Part shown: piece after piece, positions 30,581 to 38,886 of the stretch
How positions within the stretch are numbered: the first letter of the stretch is position 1
Layout: every line of letters starts with the position of its first letter
Source of the DNA: Marinobacter gudaonensis
Lineage (GTDB): Bacteria > Pseudomonadota > Gammaproteobacteria > Pseudomonadales > Oleiphilaceae
Reading direction: 5' to 3'
Assembly (NCBI RefSeq): GCF_900115175.1
Contig: NZ_FOYV01000001.1
Span: 186,001-250,000 of the forward strand
DNA: 64,000 bases
Translations under genes and position numbers: made by a program
Notes under the pieces: model-generated
Database searches by the model: none
Seen by the model: only the letters and a program-made list of their open reading frames with translations
Told to the model about the DNA's origin: nothing

Positions 30581-32467
30581 TTACGAGTTTGCCATATCAG
30601 ACTGGTAAAGGCGTCCGGTTTCCAGCCGACGCACCAGATTGGCTGGCAAACAGCCAGGTTGTCCGGTCAGTTGGTCCGCGAGATACTCGGCGAGGAGTGG
30701 GGCGTAGGTCAGGCCTTTGCTGCCGAGGCCGGTAAACAGGTGCAGCTCATCCCGCACGTGACCGGCAACCGGCTGGTAATCATGCGTCGTGCATCGGAAG
30801 GCCACCCGGTCGTCCGCAAGGTTGTCGCCCTGGCTCTGTTTGGCCTGCTTTTCCTGCCCGGCATCAGCGCCAGAAAAAGCGCCGGGAAGCATGGCCTTCA
30901 ACTCCTGGATATTTTCAGCGCGGCTTTCGAGGGTAGGGGCCGGGTTGTCGTCATGGAGGTCAAACGTCGCTCCGGTCAACACTTTATTGTCCAGTGTCGG
31001 ATTCAGGTAGCGACTGCCGCATATGACCGCCCTGGGCGGGTTCAGTTCGGAGTCCGGCAGGCGTGTGACCTGACCACGGATGGATTTGAGTCGAACGGTG
31101 CCCGCCAGAGGTAACAGGCCGCCACTGGCCGGCCCCCCGCAAACCACTACGCGTCGGGCCCAAACCGGCTGGGCATTGTTTATCTCAATACGCCAGCCGC
31201 CTGCTTCAGGGAGCAGCTTTTCCACTGGCGAGTGCCAGACGCCGGTTACGCCTCTCACTCGGGCCAGTGCATGACACAACCGCGCCGGCTCCAACCAGCC
31301 ACTGGCCGGGAACCATAACCCACCAGTATTCACGGGAACCGCCGTCAGCTCCGAGGCCTGTTCCCGGCTTACCCCGCTGAGCACGTCGCCGGGATAGCCA
31401 TTGCGCTCCAGAAAACGGCGCTGACGATCCGCCTCCTGGTCGTTGTGGGCCAGCTGGAGGAGACCGGTCGGGTACCAGCCCTCGTTACTGAACGGGCGGT
31501 AAAAGCGTTGGGAAAAGGTGAGGGCAGTCAGCGCCAGCTCGGTCTGGTCATTGTAATCCACGCCCAGTTTCACATAGAGCGCGCCCTGGGCGTTGCCGGA
31601 GGCGCCCGCGCCGGGGCCCTCCTCATCAATGAGAGTGACCGGTATTCCCCTCGCCGCAAGGTTCGCAGCCAGTGTGCAACCGGCAATGCCTGCGCCAATG
31701 ATCGCCACCGGGCTAAGGTCGGGAGCTTGCACCCGGTCGACGGGCGGCAGAACCCCTTTGAGCATCTCCCGCTTACGCCCAAAGCCGGGAACTTTCTGCA
31801 TTTCAAACCCGCTCTCTGCCAGCGCGCGTCGAACCCGTCCCACCGAGGTAAAGGTGGCCAGGGAGGTGCCGGGTTTACTGTGCGCGCGGATGTCGGCAAC
31901 GGTGCTTTCGAGCCACATGTCGGGATTTCGAGCCGGGGCGAAGCCGTCGAGGAACCAGGCGTCGGCCCGGAAATCCAGTGCCCGCCAGGCGTCACCGATG
32001 TCGCCGAAAAACAGCGTCAGTCGTACCCGACCACCGTCCAGGACCAGCCGATGGGTACCACGAACCAGGGGGGGGTAGCTGGCCAACAGGGCGCCAGCCA
32101 GGGGCGCCAGTTCCGACCAGAGCGCCAGTGCCTTTGCGAGGTCTGTTCGGGTCAGCGGAAATCGTTCCACCGAAACAAAGTGCAGCGTTGACTCGTGGTC
32201 AGGCCGATACCTTTGCCAGGCCTGCCACGTTGCCAGAAAGTTGAGACCGGTGCCGAAGCCGCTTTCGGCAACCACAAAGCTGCCGCCGGCAGGCACCTTG
32301 GCGAAGCGCTCGGGCAGATCATTGTGGCGGAGAAACACGTGGCGTGTCTCTTCCAGGCCGTTATCCCGGCTGAAATAGACATCACCGAAGCGTACCGATT
32401 CCGGCACGCCTTCGCGCCAGACCAGATCGGCCGGCTCAATCGCCGGAGGTTTGAGCGCTGATTCCAC
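30581..32467 (-). CDS. mnmC: Bifunctional tRNA modification enzyme MnmC
   Basis: Finishes the mnm5s2U34 modification of the tRNA wobble base. The C-terminal half removes the carboxymethyl group with FAD and the N-terminal half methylates the product with S-adenosylmethionine. The 628 residues show the methyltransferase SAM motif ESGFGTGLNFL near 70 and DGFAPARNPDMW near 175. The FAD motif IIGAGIAGCTLAANL begins near 256, and the late oxidase motif FTGLGSKGLTYAPLLAEYLA is at about 575-600. Both halves are intact, so the fused form is complete. A cyclophilin gene lies directly upstream in the same direction (4 bases apart), suggesting one transcript. Confidence 0.95.
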   Translation of the reverse strand: MESALKPPAIEPADLVWREGVPESVRFGDVYFSRDNGLEETRHVFLRHNDLPERFAKVPAGGSFVVAESGFGTGLNFLATWQAWQRYRPDHESTLHFVSVERFPLTRTDLAKALALWSELAPLAGALLASYPPLVRGTHRLVLDGGRVRLTLFFGDIGDAWRALDFRADAWFLDGFAPARNPDMWLESTVADIRAHSKPGTSLATFTSVGRVRRALAESGFEMQKVPGFGRKREMLKGVLPPVDRVQAPDLSPVAIIGAGIAGCTLAANLAARGIPVTLIDEEGPGAGASGNAQGALYVKLGVDYNDQTELALTALTFSQRFYRPFSNEGWYPTGLLQLAHNDQEADRQRRFLERNGYPGDVLSGVSREQASELTAVPVNTGGLWFPASGWLEPARLCHALARVRGVTGVWHSPVEKLLPEAGGWRIEINNAQPVWARRVVVCGGPASGGLLPLAGTVRLKSIRGQVTRLPDSELNPPRAVICGSRYLNPTLDNKVLTGATFDLHDDNPAPTLESRAENIQELKAMLPGAFSGADAGQEKQAKQSQGDNLADDRVAFRCTTHDYQPVAGHVRDELHLFTGLGSKGLTYAPLLAEYLADQLTGQPGCLPANLVRRLETGRLYQSDMANS

Positions 32468-32471
32468 GGCG

Positions 32472-33083
32472 TTACTCTGCGGGTTCGATCACCGTGGCTT
32501 TCTCGATCCGTACCGGCTCAACCGGTACGTCGGCCATGCCCTGTTTACGGGTTGTCGGTTTGCGGGCGATGGCGTCGACAACGCCCATGCCCTCGGTCAC
32601 CTTGCCAAATACAGCGTAGCCGGCCCCACGAACACCTGCGTTCAGAAAGCCGTTGTCGGCCACGTTGATAAAGAATTGCGATGTGGCGGAATCCGGGGCG
32701 TTGGTACGAGCCATGGCAATGGTTCCGCGAAGGTTGGGTAGCGTTGGGCTGGCTTCGTTGCGAACGGGGTCGCGGGTTGGCTTTCTGGACAGGGTCTCGG
32801 TAAAGCCGCCACCCTGGATCATGAATCCGGGAATCACCCGGTGGAATACCGTACCGTCGTAGAAACCCTCCCGTACGTACTGCAGGAAGTTGGCCACGGT
32901 GTCGGGCGCAACATCCGGCCGCAATTGCAGTTCGATGGCCCCTTCGCTGGTGACCATCCGGACCTTTGGCAGCGATGCGCCACTGGTTGAGCTCTCTTGT
33001 GCCAGGGCCGGCAAGGCCGCGAATGTGGTAAACAGCACGAACAGTGAAATCATGCTTTTCAGGAATTTGACCGGATGTGTCAT
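32472..33083 (-). CDS. Periplasmic peptidyl-prolyl cis-trans isomerase (cyclophilin)
   Basis: The 203-residue protein starts with a signal peptide (hydrophobic core about 9-26, cleavage after LPALAQ is likely) followed by a cyclophilin domain. Family signatures are [28 protein letters not shown] (split here as [15 protein letters not shown] then [16 protein letters not shown]), [17 protein letters not shown] and [12 protein letters not shown]. Cyclophilins speed proline isomerisation during folding; the leader places this one in the periplasm, like PpiA. It precedes mnmC on the minus strand and is divergent from the MshEN-like gene. Confidence 0.92.
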   Translation of the reverse strand: MTHPVKFLKSMISLFVLFTTFAALPALAQESSTSGASLPKVRMVTSEGAIELQLRPDVAPDTVANFLQYVREGFYDGTVFHRVIPGFMIQGGGFTETLSRKPTRDPVRNEASPTLPNLRGTIAMARTNAPDSATSQFFINVADNGFLNAGVRGAGYAVFGKVTEGMGVVDAIARKPTTRKQGMADVPVEPVRIEKATVIEPAE

Positions 33084-33293
33084 TGTCAGCTGCTCTCTCG
33101 TCAGGTGGCAGTTGGTTCAGGCCCGCAGTCGGGCAGTAAAGTGTGCTCTCTGGCGCCAGAGTTTATCAGAAGCCGGTGGAAAAACGGCGACTGGATCAAC
33201 GCAGATTGCCTGACAATCGACTAATCTTCTTGACGAGTCAGGACACTGATTGCCGAGCCGGGCGGTGCGGCTTTCGACATAAGGAGAAGGTGG

Positions 33294-34025
33294 GTGAATA
33301 TCCGTCAGGGATTTGAGGAAAAATCGCGTCTTGGGCGGTTGCTCGTCAACCGTGGTTATCTGTCAGAGAGCCAGCTCGACCGCGGCCTGATTCTCCAGCG
33401 AGAAACCGGGCAGCGTCTGGGCGAGGTGCTGATTCAGGCTGGCTGGATCAGCGAGAAGGAGCTGCATCGGGTTCTCAAACATCAGTCCAGGTACCGAAAC
33501 GCCGCGGCGCTGGTGACCATGGTGGCCCTGCCGTTCCAGCCTCTGGTCAGCTTTGCCGCTAGCAACACCGCGTCGTCCCAGGCAAGTGCCGAGGCAGGTC
33601 AGCTCTATGAAAAGGGTGGCCTCTCACCGCTTTCCGAGGCAGAGCTCGCGTCATTTGCGGGTCAGGGCGACCCGGCGCTGTTTGAGCGAATTGCAACGGT
33701 GTCGGCCATGGCCGCCCAGCCGGAAGACCCGGAGAGCAGACCGGACGCTATCGAGGGGTTGAAGCTTGCCGCCAACGTGTTTGTGCCAGTTCTGAATTTT
33801 CTGGAGTCGGACCTGAGGGTGTCCGGTGTGCATTATCGGGACGGCGAACCACGCTTTCGGGTCCGGGACGATGGTGCCGTTATCCTCGCGCTGCCAGAGC
33901 GAATCGAGCAGATACGCATGGACAATATCCGGGTCGCCGGCGGTCACGGTGCTTCCATGGGGAACGTGAGCATCCAGAATATCCGGTTTCACCCGGATTC
34001 GCGAATGACCCTGTACACGCGCTAG
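33294..34025 (+). CDS. MshEN-domain membrane protein, predicted c-di-GMP receptor
   Basis: The 243-residue product begins with two tandem 24-residue motifs of the MshEN (GspE/PilB N-terminal) type. Motif 1 is residues 12-35 (RLGRLLVNRG, then L28, L32, Q35). Motif 2 is residues 41-64 (RLGEVLIQAG, then L57, L61, Q64). They are joined by the five-residue spacer RETGQ; in known MshEN domains such a pair binds c-di-GMP. There is no ATPase domain. Instead a hydrophobic segment (about 69-90, AAALVTMVALPFQPLVSFAA) could be a membrane anchor. It is followed by a linker and a C-terminal region (about 150-243) of short strands ending IQNIRFHPDSRMTLYTR that I do not recognise. GTG start chosen from the AAGGAG box at 33281-33286. 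It converges with flgN. Confidence 0.75.
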   Translation: MNIRQGFEEKSRLGRLLVNRGYLSESQLDRGLILQRETGQRLGEVLIQAGWISEKELHRVLKHQSRYRNAAALVTMVALPFQPLVSFAASNTASSQASAEAGQLYEKGGLSPLSEAELASFAGQGDPALFERIATVSAMAAQPEDPESRPDAIEGLKLAANVFVPVLNFLESDLRVSGVHYRDGEPRFRVRDDGAVILALPERIEQIRMDNIRVAGGHGASMGNVSIQNIRFHPDSRMTLYTR

Positions 34026-34031
34026 CGCCCG

Positions 34032-34056
34032 GCCAGCGCCGGGGTCAGGCGCTGGC
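34032..34056. repeat. Hairpin between convergent genes
   Basis: GCCAGCGCC (34032-34040) pairs with GGCGCTGGC (34048-34056) around seven bases. It spans the gap between the MshEN-like gene and flgN and overlaps the flgN 3' end. There is no T-run; it may be a weak bidirectional transcription barrier. Confidence 0.3.
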
Positions 34057-34515
34057 GAGCACGGTGGAGCTTGAAACCGAGGTCTGTTCGCCCCTGGCAC
34101 CGTAAAGTTTCTGCTGGCCCGTGGCGCCGCGGAAAATGTCCGTCAGGCGTGAAAGCCGCTTTTGCAGGTGGCTGATAACCCGACCATTGGTCTGATTCAG
34201 CGCCTGGCAGGTTTTCAGCTTGCTGTCGGCCTGTTGCCAGAGCTCCGTCACGTCAATCAGCCCTGCACTGCGAATGAACCGGGAAGGCTCACCGTTTTCA
34301 GGCCGATAGCCCATCTGGACCAGAGTGCGGATTTTCTGTTTCGCTCGTTCGCGGATAGCACCCAGCAAGCGATTCTTTTCCTGCGTCAGGGCTTCGAGTT
34401 GGCGGAGATCGGAATTACCAAGGAGGGTCTTTTCCCTGCCCAGAACATCGGCCAGTTCGTCGAGCTGGCTGATATCCTGGGCGAGGAGGGTTTTCAGGTC
34501 ATCAATTGCGGCCAT
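34045..34515 (-). CDS. flgN: Flagellar export chaperone FlgN
   Basis: Chaperone that keeps the hook-filament junction proteins FlgK and FlgL export-ready and couples to the flagellar export gate. The 156-residue protein is mostly helical and coiled (residues 1-60 rich in Leu, Glu, Gln). It has the family C-terminal region ending QKLYGARGEQTSVS, which binds the cargo. It lies 7 bases after flgM in the same direction, the standard flgM-flgN pair, and would be transcribed from the FliA promoter at 34912-34938. Confidence 0.92.
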   Translation of the reverse strand: MAAIDDLKTLLAQDISQLDELADVLGREKTLLGNSDLRQLEALTQEKNRLLGAIRERAKQKIRTLVQMGYRPENGEPSRFIRSAGLIDVTELWQQADSKLKTCQALNQTNGRVISHLQKRLSRLTDIFRGATGQQKLYGARGEQTSVSSSTVLASA

Positions 34516-34522
34516 GATTTAC

Positions 34523-34849
34523 TCATCCGAAAATGCTTTCATCCATCTCAAGCATTTTCTGGGCCAGCTTCTCTGCATCGACCTTGTAGGTGCCGTTTTC
34601 CAGGGCGGTGCGGATCTGTTCGATGCGATCGTCGTCCATTTCCGGGTAATCGCCCAGCTTCTGTTCCAGCTGTTTCAGATTCTTGGCCTGGTTGCTCAGG
34701 CTGACGCTGTCGCCCCGGGCGCCCTGCGCCTGGGATTTCGCCTGTTCCGGCGCTGCGGGCTGGGTGTTCTGGTTGCCCGTGCTCTTGTCGGCCGTGGTTC
34801 TCTGGGTGTTGACCTGGCCGGGGCCAATTCCATTAAAGTCAACTGACAT
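34523..34849 (-). CDS. flgM: Anti-sigma28 factor FlgM
   Basis: Binds and holds inactive the flagellar sigma factor FliA until the hook is complete, then is exported through it. The 108-residue product starts MSVDFNGIGPGQ. It has a disordered Gln/Thr/Ala-rich first half (export part) and a conserved FliA-binding second half (VSLSNQAKNLKQLEQKL, then DDDRIEQIRTALENGTYKVD). I start at ATG 34849, since upstream in-frame codons precede the family start. A near-perfect FliA promoter lies 63 bases upstream, so FlgM is made under the control of the factor it inhibits. Confidence 0.95.
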   Translation of the reverse strand: MSVDFNGIGPGQVNTQRTTADKSTGNQNTQPAAPEQAKSQAQGARGDSVSLSNQAKNLKQLEQKLGDYPEMDDDRIEQIRTALENGTYKVDAEKLAQKMLEMDESIFG

Positions 34850-34911
34850 AATCGTACCTGCTTGCCTGATGAGCCCTTGTTTACAGGGCATTAACTCGAG
34901 TTTGTATCTGC

Positions 34912-34938
34912 ATATCGGCTGCGGTGCCGAATTCTTTA
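34912..34938 (-). promoter_or_regulatory. FliA (sigma28) promoter for flgM-flgN
   Basis: On the minus strand TAAAGAAT (34938-34931) is followed after 11 bases by GCCGATAT (34919-34912). The consensus is TAAAGTTT-N11-GCCGATAA; only two -35 and one -10 positions differ. Predicted start near 34905, with a leader of about 55 bases that contains a small stem (GCCCT/AGGGC at 34873-34889). Confidence 0.82.
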
Positions 34939-34971
34939 ACCTTTTTTTGACAGATTTTACAGGGCAGAGCC

Positions 34972-34996
34972 TTGCCGCCTCGGCAAGCGCTTGCCG
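34972..34996 (-). repeat. Overlapping palindromes downstream of flgA
   Basis: The stretch contains CTTGCCG, CGGCAAG, CTTGCCG in tandem (34972-34978, 34981-34987, 34990-34996 on the plus strand). The middle copy can pair with either neighbour, and the right pair alone is a perfect 16-base palindrome (34981-34996). It lies just after the flgA stop codon and before the flgM promoter, so it may end or process the flgA transcript. Confidence 0.45.
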
Positions 34997-35004
34997 GTGG
35001 CCGA

Positions 35005-35706
35005 CTACATGGGAATCTCGACCTGACCCGGGCCTACCACATTCGCCTTGATAGTGCGGGAGGACCGCAGGTTTTCAACCAGGACCTGCTCACCGATGCT
35101 GGCACTGGCCAGTGCCTTGCCTCGGGAGCGCACGGAGAAGTTGCCGCTTCGGGCGGTGATAATAACATGGTCACCCCGGGCAACGGCATCCGGAGCCGAG
35201 AGAATGTCCGGGGTAATCAGCGAGCCGGCATTGACCGAGCGCCGGACCTCCATGCCGACCGCCTGGCGAGGGTCGGTGATGACACCACGCCGGGAGGCAT
35301 TTACCTCCACTGAATGGCTCATCAGAAGCGCCTCGGTGATGCGCTCGCCACGGGTCAGGGGGCGAGCGGCCACCAGGGCGGGGCCCTTGATGGAGAGTGA
35401 TGCGGTAACGAACATCCGCCAGGGACGCTCGCCTTCACAGGCAACCAGCAGGGAGGGGCTGGTTGTTTTCCAGGGATCACCACTGAATTGTACCTCCAGC
35501 GGCGCGGCGCACTCGGCCAGCGCCAGGCGGCTGTCAATGGCGCCGGGCTCGAAGGTCACGGTGTAACCCTGGCCCGCCTGTTCCGTCGCAAAGGCCTGGA
35601 GAAATGCCACCGCCGCCTTCCGGATCTGTCCGGCCGTGGTTTCGGCCATCAGCGGTCCACTCGCGATGGACATTACCAGGATCAGAGCCAAATTGGTGAT
35701 GCGCAT
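35005..35706 (-). CDS. flgA: Flagellar basal body P-ring formation protein FlgA
   Basis: Periplasmic chaperone for assembly of FlgI into the P-ring around the flagellar rod. The 233-residue precursor has a signal peptide (hydrophobic residues 5-20, cleavage near MAE at 21-22). After it come an N-terminal domain and a SAF-like domain (GPALVAARPLTRGERITEALL, near 130-150) and the closing VRSRGKALASASIGEQVLVENLRS. The final residues VVGPGQVEIPM are typical. It diverges from cheV across 184 bases and is followed by flgM-flgN, as in Pseudomonas. Confidence 0.93.
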   Translation of the reverse strand: MRITNLALILVMSIASGPLMAETTAGQIRKAAVAFLQAFATEQAGQGYTVTFEPGAIDSRLALAECAAPLEVQFSGDPWKTTSPSLLVACEGERPWRMFVTASLSIKGPALVAARPLTRGERITEALLMSHSVEVNASRRGVITDPRQAVGMEVRRSVNAGSLITPDILSAPDAVARGDHVIITARSGNFSVRSRGKALASASIGEQVLVENLRSSRTIKANVVGPGQVEIPM

Positions 35707-35749
35707 ACGTATCAGTTTGTCCTATGCTGTTGGTATCAGTGTGGATCTG

Positions 35750-35770
35750 CCGAATGCATTAATGATTCGG
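35750..35770. promoter_or_regulatory. Imperfect palindrome between flgA and cheV
   Basis: CCGAAT and ATTCGG flank a nine-base AT-rich core in the divergent flgA-cheV region. It may be an operator shared by both genes or a hairpin. No clear sigma54 or FliA promoter was found for either gene here. Confidence 0.3.
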
Positions 35771-35890
35771 CACGGTCGGCCGTTAACCGGGCTGATCGGC
35801 AGTGGGGCGACAAATTCCCGTCTTTCCACGTTTACACGAGTAACCAGCAAGATATATGCCGTCGGCAATCGGCAAGCCAGGAGAAACCAA

Positions 35891-36820
35891 ATGGCAGGGG
35901 TATTGGACAGTGTTAACCAGCGTACGCAACTGGTAGGGCAGAACCGTCTTGAGCTGCTTCTTTTCCGGCTTCGGGGGCGCCAGATTTATGGCATCAATGT
36001 CTTCAAGGTGAAGGAAGTGCTTCAGTGCCCCCGGCTGTCCTCCATCCCCAACAGCCGTCAGGTGGTTCGGGGAGTCGCTCACATCCGCGGCGAGACTATC
36101 CCGATTATCGATCTGAGCATGGCCATCCGGCTGCCGGGCATTCCGCAGGAAGAGCTTGCCAGCAGCTTCGTGATCATTACCGAATACAACCGCAAGACCC
36201 AGGGCTTCCTGGTGACCGGCGTCGATCGCATCATGAACATGAACTGGGAGGAGATTCTCCCGCCACCGAAGGGTGCCGGTAAGGATGTTTACCTTACCGC
36301 TGTCACCCGGATTGATGATAAGCTGGTCGAAATCATAGATGTAGAGAAGATTCTTGCAGAAGTTTCTCCGCTCGGTGAGGACGTTACGGAAGCGGTCCTG
36401 AGCAAGAGTGCCGATCGGGTGCCCGGGCACCTGCCGGTGCTTGTGGTTGACGATTCCGCTGTCGCCCGTCGGCAGATCGAGCGCTGCCTCACGGCCATCG
36501 GCATGGAGGTGGTCACCAAGAACGACGGCAAGCAGGCCTACGAGTACCTCAAGGAGGTAACGGCCGACGGTTCCCGGGCACGAGATCACTTCTCATTGAT
36601 CATCTCTGACGTCGAAATGCCGGAGATGGACGGTTACACGCTGGTCACCAAGGTAAAAGGTGACCCCGCGATGGAGGACATATTCGTGATGCTCCACACT
36701 TCGCTCAGCGGCGTGTTCAATCAGGCCATGGTCAAGAAGGTCGGGGCAGACGACTTCATGGCGAAGTTCAGTCCCGACGAACTCGCCGAGCGGGTGATGG
36801 ACATCATCGACCAGGGTTGA
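35891..36820 (+). CDS. cheV: Chemotaxis coupling protein CheV (CheW-receiver fusion)
   Basis: The 309-residue protein joins a CheW-like domain (about 15-160, QIYGINVFKVKEVLQCP and VRGVAHIRGETIPIIDLS) that couples chemoreceptors to CheA with a C-terminal receiver domain. That domain has acidic pocket residues D187 and D188 in VLVVDDSAVARRQIE, phospho-acceptor D240 in ISDVEMPEMDGYTL, and a late Lys region. Such proteins tune receptor signalling and adaptation by phosphorylation. I start at ATG 35891, after AGCCAGGAG; a much longer open frame upstream lacks similarity. It is followed after 36 bases by cheR. Confidence 0.93.
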   Translation: MAGVLDSVNQRTQLVGQNRLELLLFRLRGRQIYGINVFKVKEVLQCPRLSSIPNSRQVVRGVAHIRGETIPIIDLSMAIRLPGIPQEELASSFVIITEYNRKTQGFLVTGVDRIMNMNWEEILPPPKGAGKDVYLTAVTRIDDKLVEIIDVEKILAEVSPLGEDVTEAVLSKSADRVPGHLPVLVVDDSAVARRQIERCLTAIGMEVVTKNDGKQAYEYLKEVTADGSRARDHFSLIISDVEMPEMDGYTLVTKVKGDPAMEDIFVMLHTSLSGVFNQAMVKKVGADDFMAKFSPDELAERVMDIIDQG

Positions 36821-36856
36821 TGGGAAGCCGATCGATTCACTCAGAACAGAGACCCA

Positions 36857-37684
36857 ATGAAAGCGGATATAACCCCACAGGAATATGAAGCCTTCAAGTC
36901 GTTCCTGCAGGATGCCTGTGGCATTTTGCTGGGTGACAATAAACAGTATCTGGTGAAAAGTCGGCTGCGCCGGATCCTGGAGGAGAACACTCTCAATTCT
37001 CTGGGTGAGCTTCTCGATCGGTTGCGTCGGCCCGGGCGGGGCAGTCTGCGCGAGGTGGTCATCGACGCCATGACCACCAATGAAACCCTTTGGTTCCGGG
37101 ACAGTCATCCGTTCCGTATCCTGCAGGAGAAACTGCTTCCCGAGTTTGCGGAAAGCAAGGGCAGCCAGCCGCTACGGATATGGTCGGCCGCCTGTTCCAC
37201 GGGGCAGGAGCCTTATTCCATCGCGATGATCGTGGAAGAATTCCGCCGCCTACGGCCAGGAAAACTGCGGGACGTGAAAATCACCGCGACGGATATTTCC
37301 AAGAGCGTCCTCGAGGTTGCCCGCAAGGGCGAATACGAGATGATCGCCATTGGCCGCGGTCTCTCTCCAGATCGCCAGAAGCAGTTCTTCACGCCCTCTC
37401 TCAATGGCGGCTGGCAGATCAAGCCCCAGATCAAGACCATGGTGGAATTCAAGGAGCTGAATCTGCTGGAACGCTACATGCTGGGCAAGTTCGACATCGT
37501 GATGTGTCGCAACGTGCTGATCTACTTTTCGGCGGACCTCAAAAAAGACATCCTTACCCGGATTCACGCCACCCTGAACCCCGGCGGTTATCTGGTGCTG
37601 GGGGCATCCGAGTCACTGAACGGGCTGCCGCATCTCTACGAAATGGTGCAGTGTCACCCGGGCATCATCTACAGGAAAAAATAA
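36857..37684 (+). CDS. cheR: Chemotaxis protein methyltransferase CheR
   Basis: Methylates glutamates of chemoreceptors with S-adenosylmethionine during adaptation. The 275 residues show the N-terminal helical domain (ITPQEYEAFKSFLQDACGI, about 5-70) that recognises receptors, the motif TNETLWFRDSHPF near 75-87, the SAM-binding IWSAACSTGQEPYSIAMI near 105-122, and the late motif DIVMCRNVLIYFS. The order flgA-cheV-cheR matches Pseudomonas. Unlike clusters that continue into flgBCD, the next gene here is an MFS transporter starting 3 bases later. Confidence 0.95.
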   Translation: MKADITPQEYEAFKSFLQDACGILLGDNKQYLVKSRLRRILEENTLNSLGELLDRLRRPGRGSLREVVIDAMTTNETLWFRDSHPFRILQEKLLPEFAESKGSQPLRIWSAACSTGQEPYSIAMIVEEFRRLRPGKLRDVKITATDISKSVLEVARKGEYEMIAIGRGLSPDRQKQFFTPSLNGGWQIKPQIKTMVEFKELNLLERYMLGKFDIVMCRNVLIYFSADLKKDILTRIHATLNPGGYLVLGASESLNGLPHLYEMVQCHPGIIYRKK

Positions 37685-37687
37685 CCC

Positions 37688-38875
37688 ATGCCCCTGAATG
37701 TCTGGGTTCTGGTTGCTGCACAGGCGCTGGCCATGTGTACGGCGCCTTTCATTGTGTTCATCGGCAGTATCCAGGGGCGCCTGCTCGCTCCGGCGCCCGA
37801 GTGGGCCACGCTTCCGGTGGGTCTTGTGGTGGTGGGCACCGTGTTGGCTATCAAACCCGCAACCTGGCTGATGGAGCGGGTGGGGCGCAAGCGGGTCATG
37901 CTGCTCGGCGCCATAATGGGCATAGTGGCTGGCCTCGTTGGCGCCACGGCGTCCTGGGCGGGCTCTTTCCTGTTGCTGTGCCTGGCGTCGGTGATTGGCG
38001 GTACGGGCCTGGCTGTGGTTCACCAGTACCGGTTTGCCGCCATGGAGTCCGTTCCGTCGGAGCTGGCGGGCTCCGCAGCCGCACGGGTGCTCCTGGGTGG
38101 GCTGGTGGCGGCGTGGCTTGGGCCCGAGGTTGCGGGAATTGGCAGTGGGGCGGGCGAGGCCCATCCTTTCCTTTCCAGTTGGGCGGCTCTGGCGGTTGTT
38201 CAGGCCCTGGCCCTGGTGACGCTTGGCGCCGGTTACCGGGCAAAAGGGGAACTGGTTCGCGAGTCTCTTCCTGGCGGAGGCCGACCGTTGCGGCAGATTG
38301 TTGCCAACCCGCTGGTGTTGGCGGCCATCAGCGCCGCGGCGATTGGTTACGCGGTCATGAGCTTTGTGATGACCGCCACGCCACTGAGCATGACCGAGAT
38401 TGCCGGGCATGATCTCGACGATGCCAAGCGGGTTATCCAGCTCCACATCATGGCCATGTACCTGCCGTCACTGATCAGTGGCTGGCTGACACGGGTGCTG
38501 GGCATTCCTCTGATGATGGCCCTGGGCCTGCTGGCCTATCTCGGTTGCGTTGGTCTGGCGGCCAGCGGCATCAGCTTTCACCATTACCTGTCGGCGTTGC
38601 TGTTACTGGGCATCGGCTGGAATTTCCTGTTTGTTGGTGGCACCACGTTGCTGCCCCGCGGGTACCAGGACGCCGAGCGCTTCCGGGTGCAGGGCCTGAA
38701 CGACATCATGGTGTTCGGTTCCCAGGCCACGGCCGCATTGTCCGCCGGGGCCATCCTGAGTTGGCTGGGGTGGGGTGGTCTGGTGATGGTTGCCGTGCCG
38801 TTCCTCGTTCTTCACGGGCTGCTGATGACGCTCTGGCTTTTGCGAGAGCGGTCAGCGGCGGCCGCAACAGACTGA
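37688..38875 (+). CDS. MFS transporter
   Basis: The 395-residue integral membrane protein has about 12 hydrophobic helices. The major-facilitator loop motif between helices 2 and 3 is present as LMERVGRKRVMLLGAIMG (near 60-77), with two six-helix halves and a central loop near 190-210 (RAKGELVRESLPGGGR). The substrate cannot be told: drug/metabolite exporters and sugar carriers share this fold. It starts 3 bases after cheR and 11 bases before a flavin reductase gene in the same direction, so all may share a transcript, though a functional link to chemotaxis is not evident. Confidence 0.9.
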   Translation: MPLNVWVLVAAQALAMCTAPFIVFIGSIQGRLLAPAPEWATLPVGLVVVGTVLAIKPATWLMERVGRKRVMLLGAIMGIVAGLVGATASWAGSFLLLCLASVIGGTGLAVVHQYRFAAMESVPSELAGSAAARVLLGGLVAAWLGPEVAGIGSGAGEAHPFLSSWAALAVVQALALVTLGAGYRAKGELVRESLPGGGRPLRQIVANPLVLAAISAAAIGYAVMSFVMTATPLSMTEIAGHDLDDAKRVIQLHIMAMYLPSLISGWLTRVLGIPLMMALGLLAYLGCVGLAASGISFHHYLSALLLLGIGWNFLFVGGTTLLPRGYQDAERFRVQGLNDIMVFGSQATAALSAGAILSWLGWGGLVMVAVPFLVLHGLLMTLWLLRERSAAAATD

Positions 38876-38886
38876 AGGTATGACTG

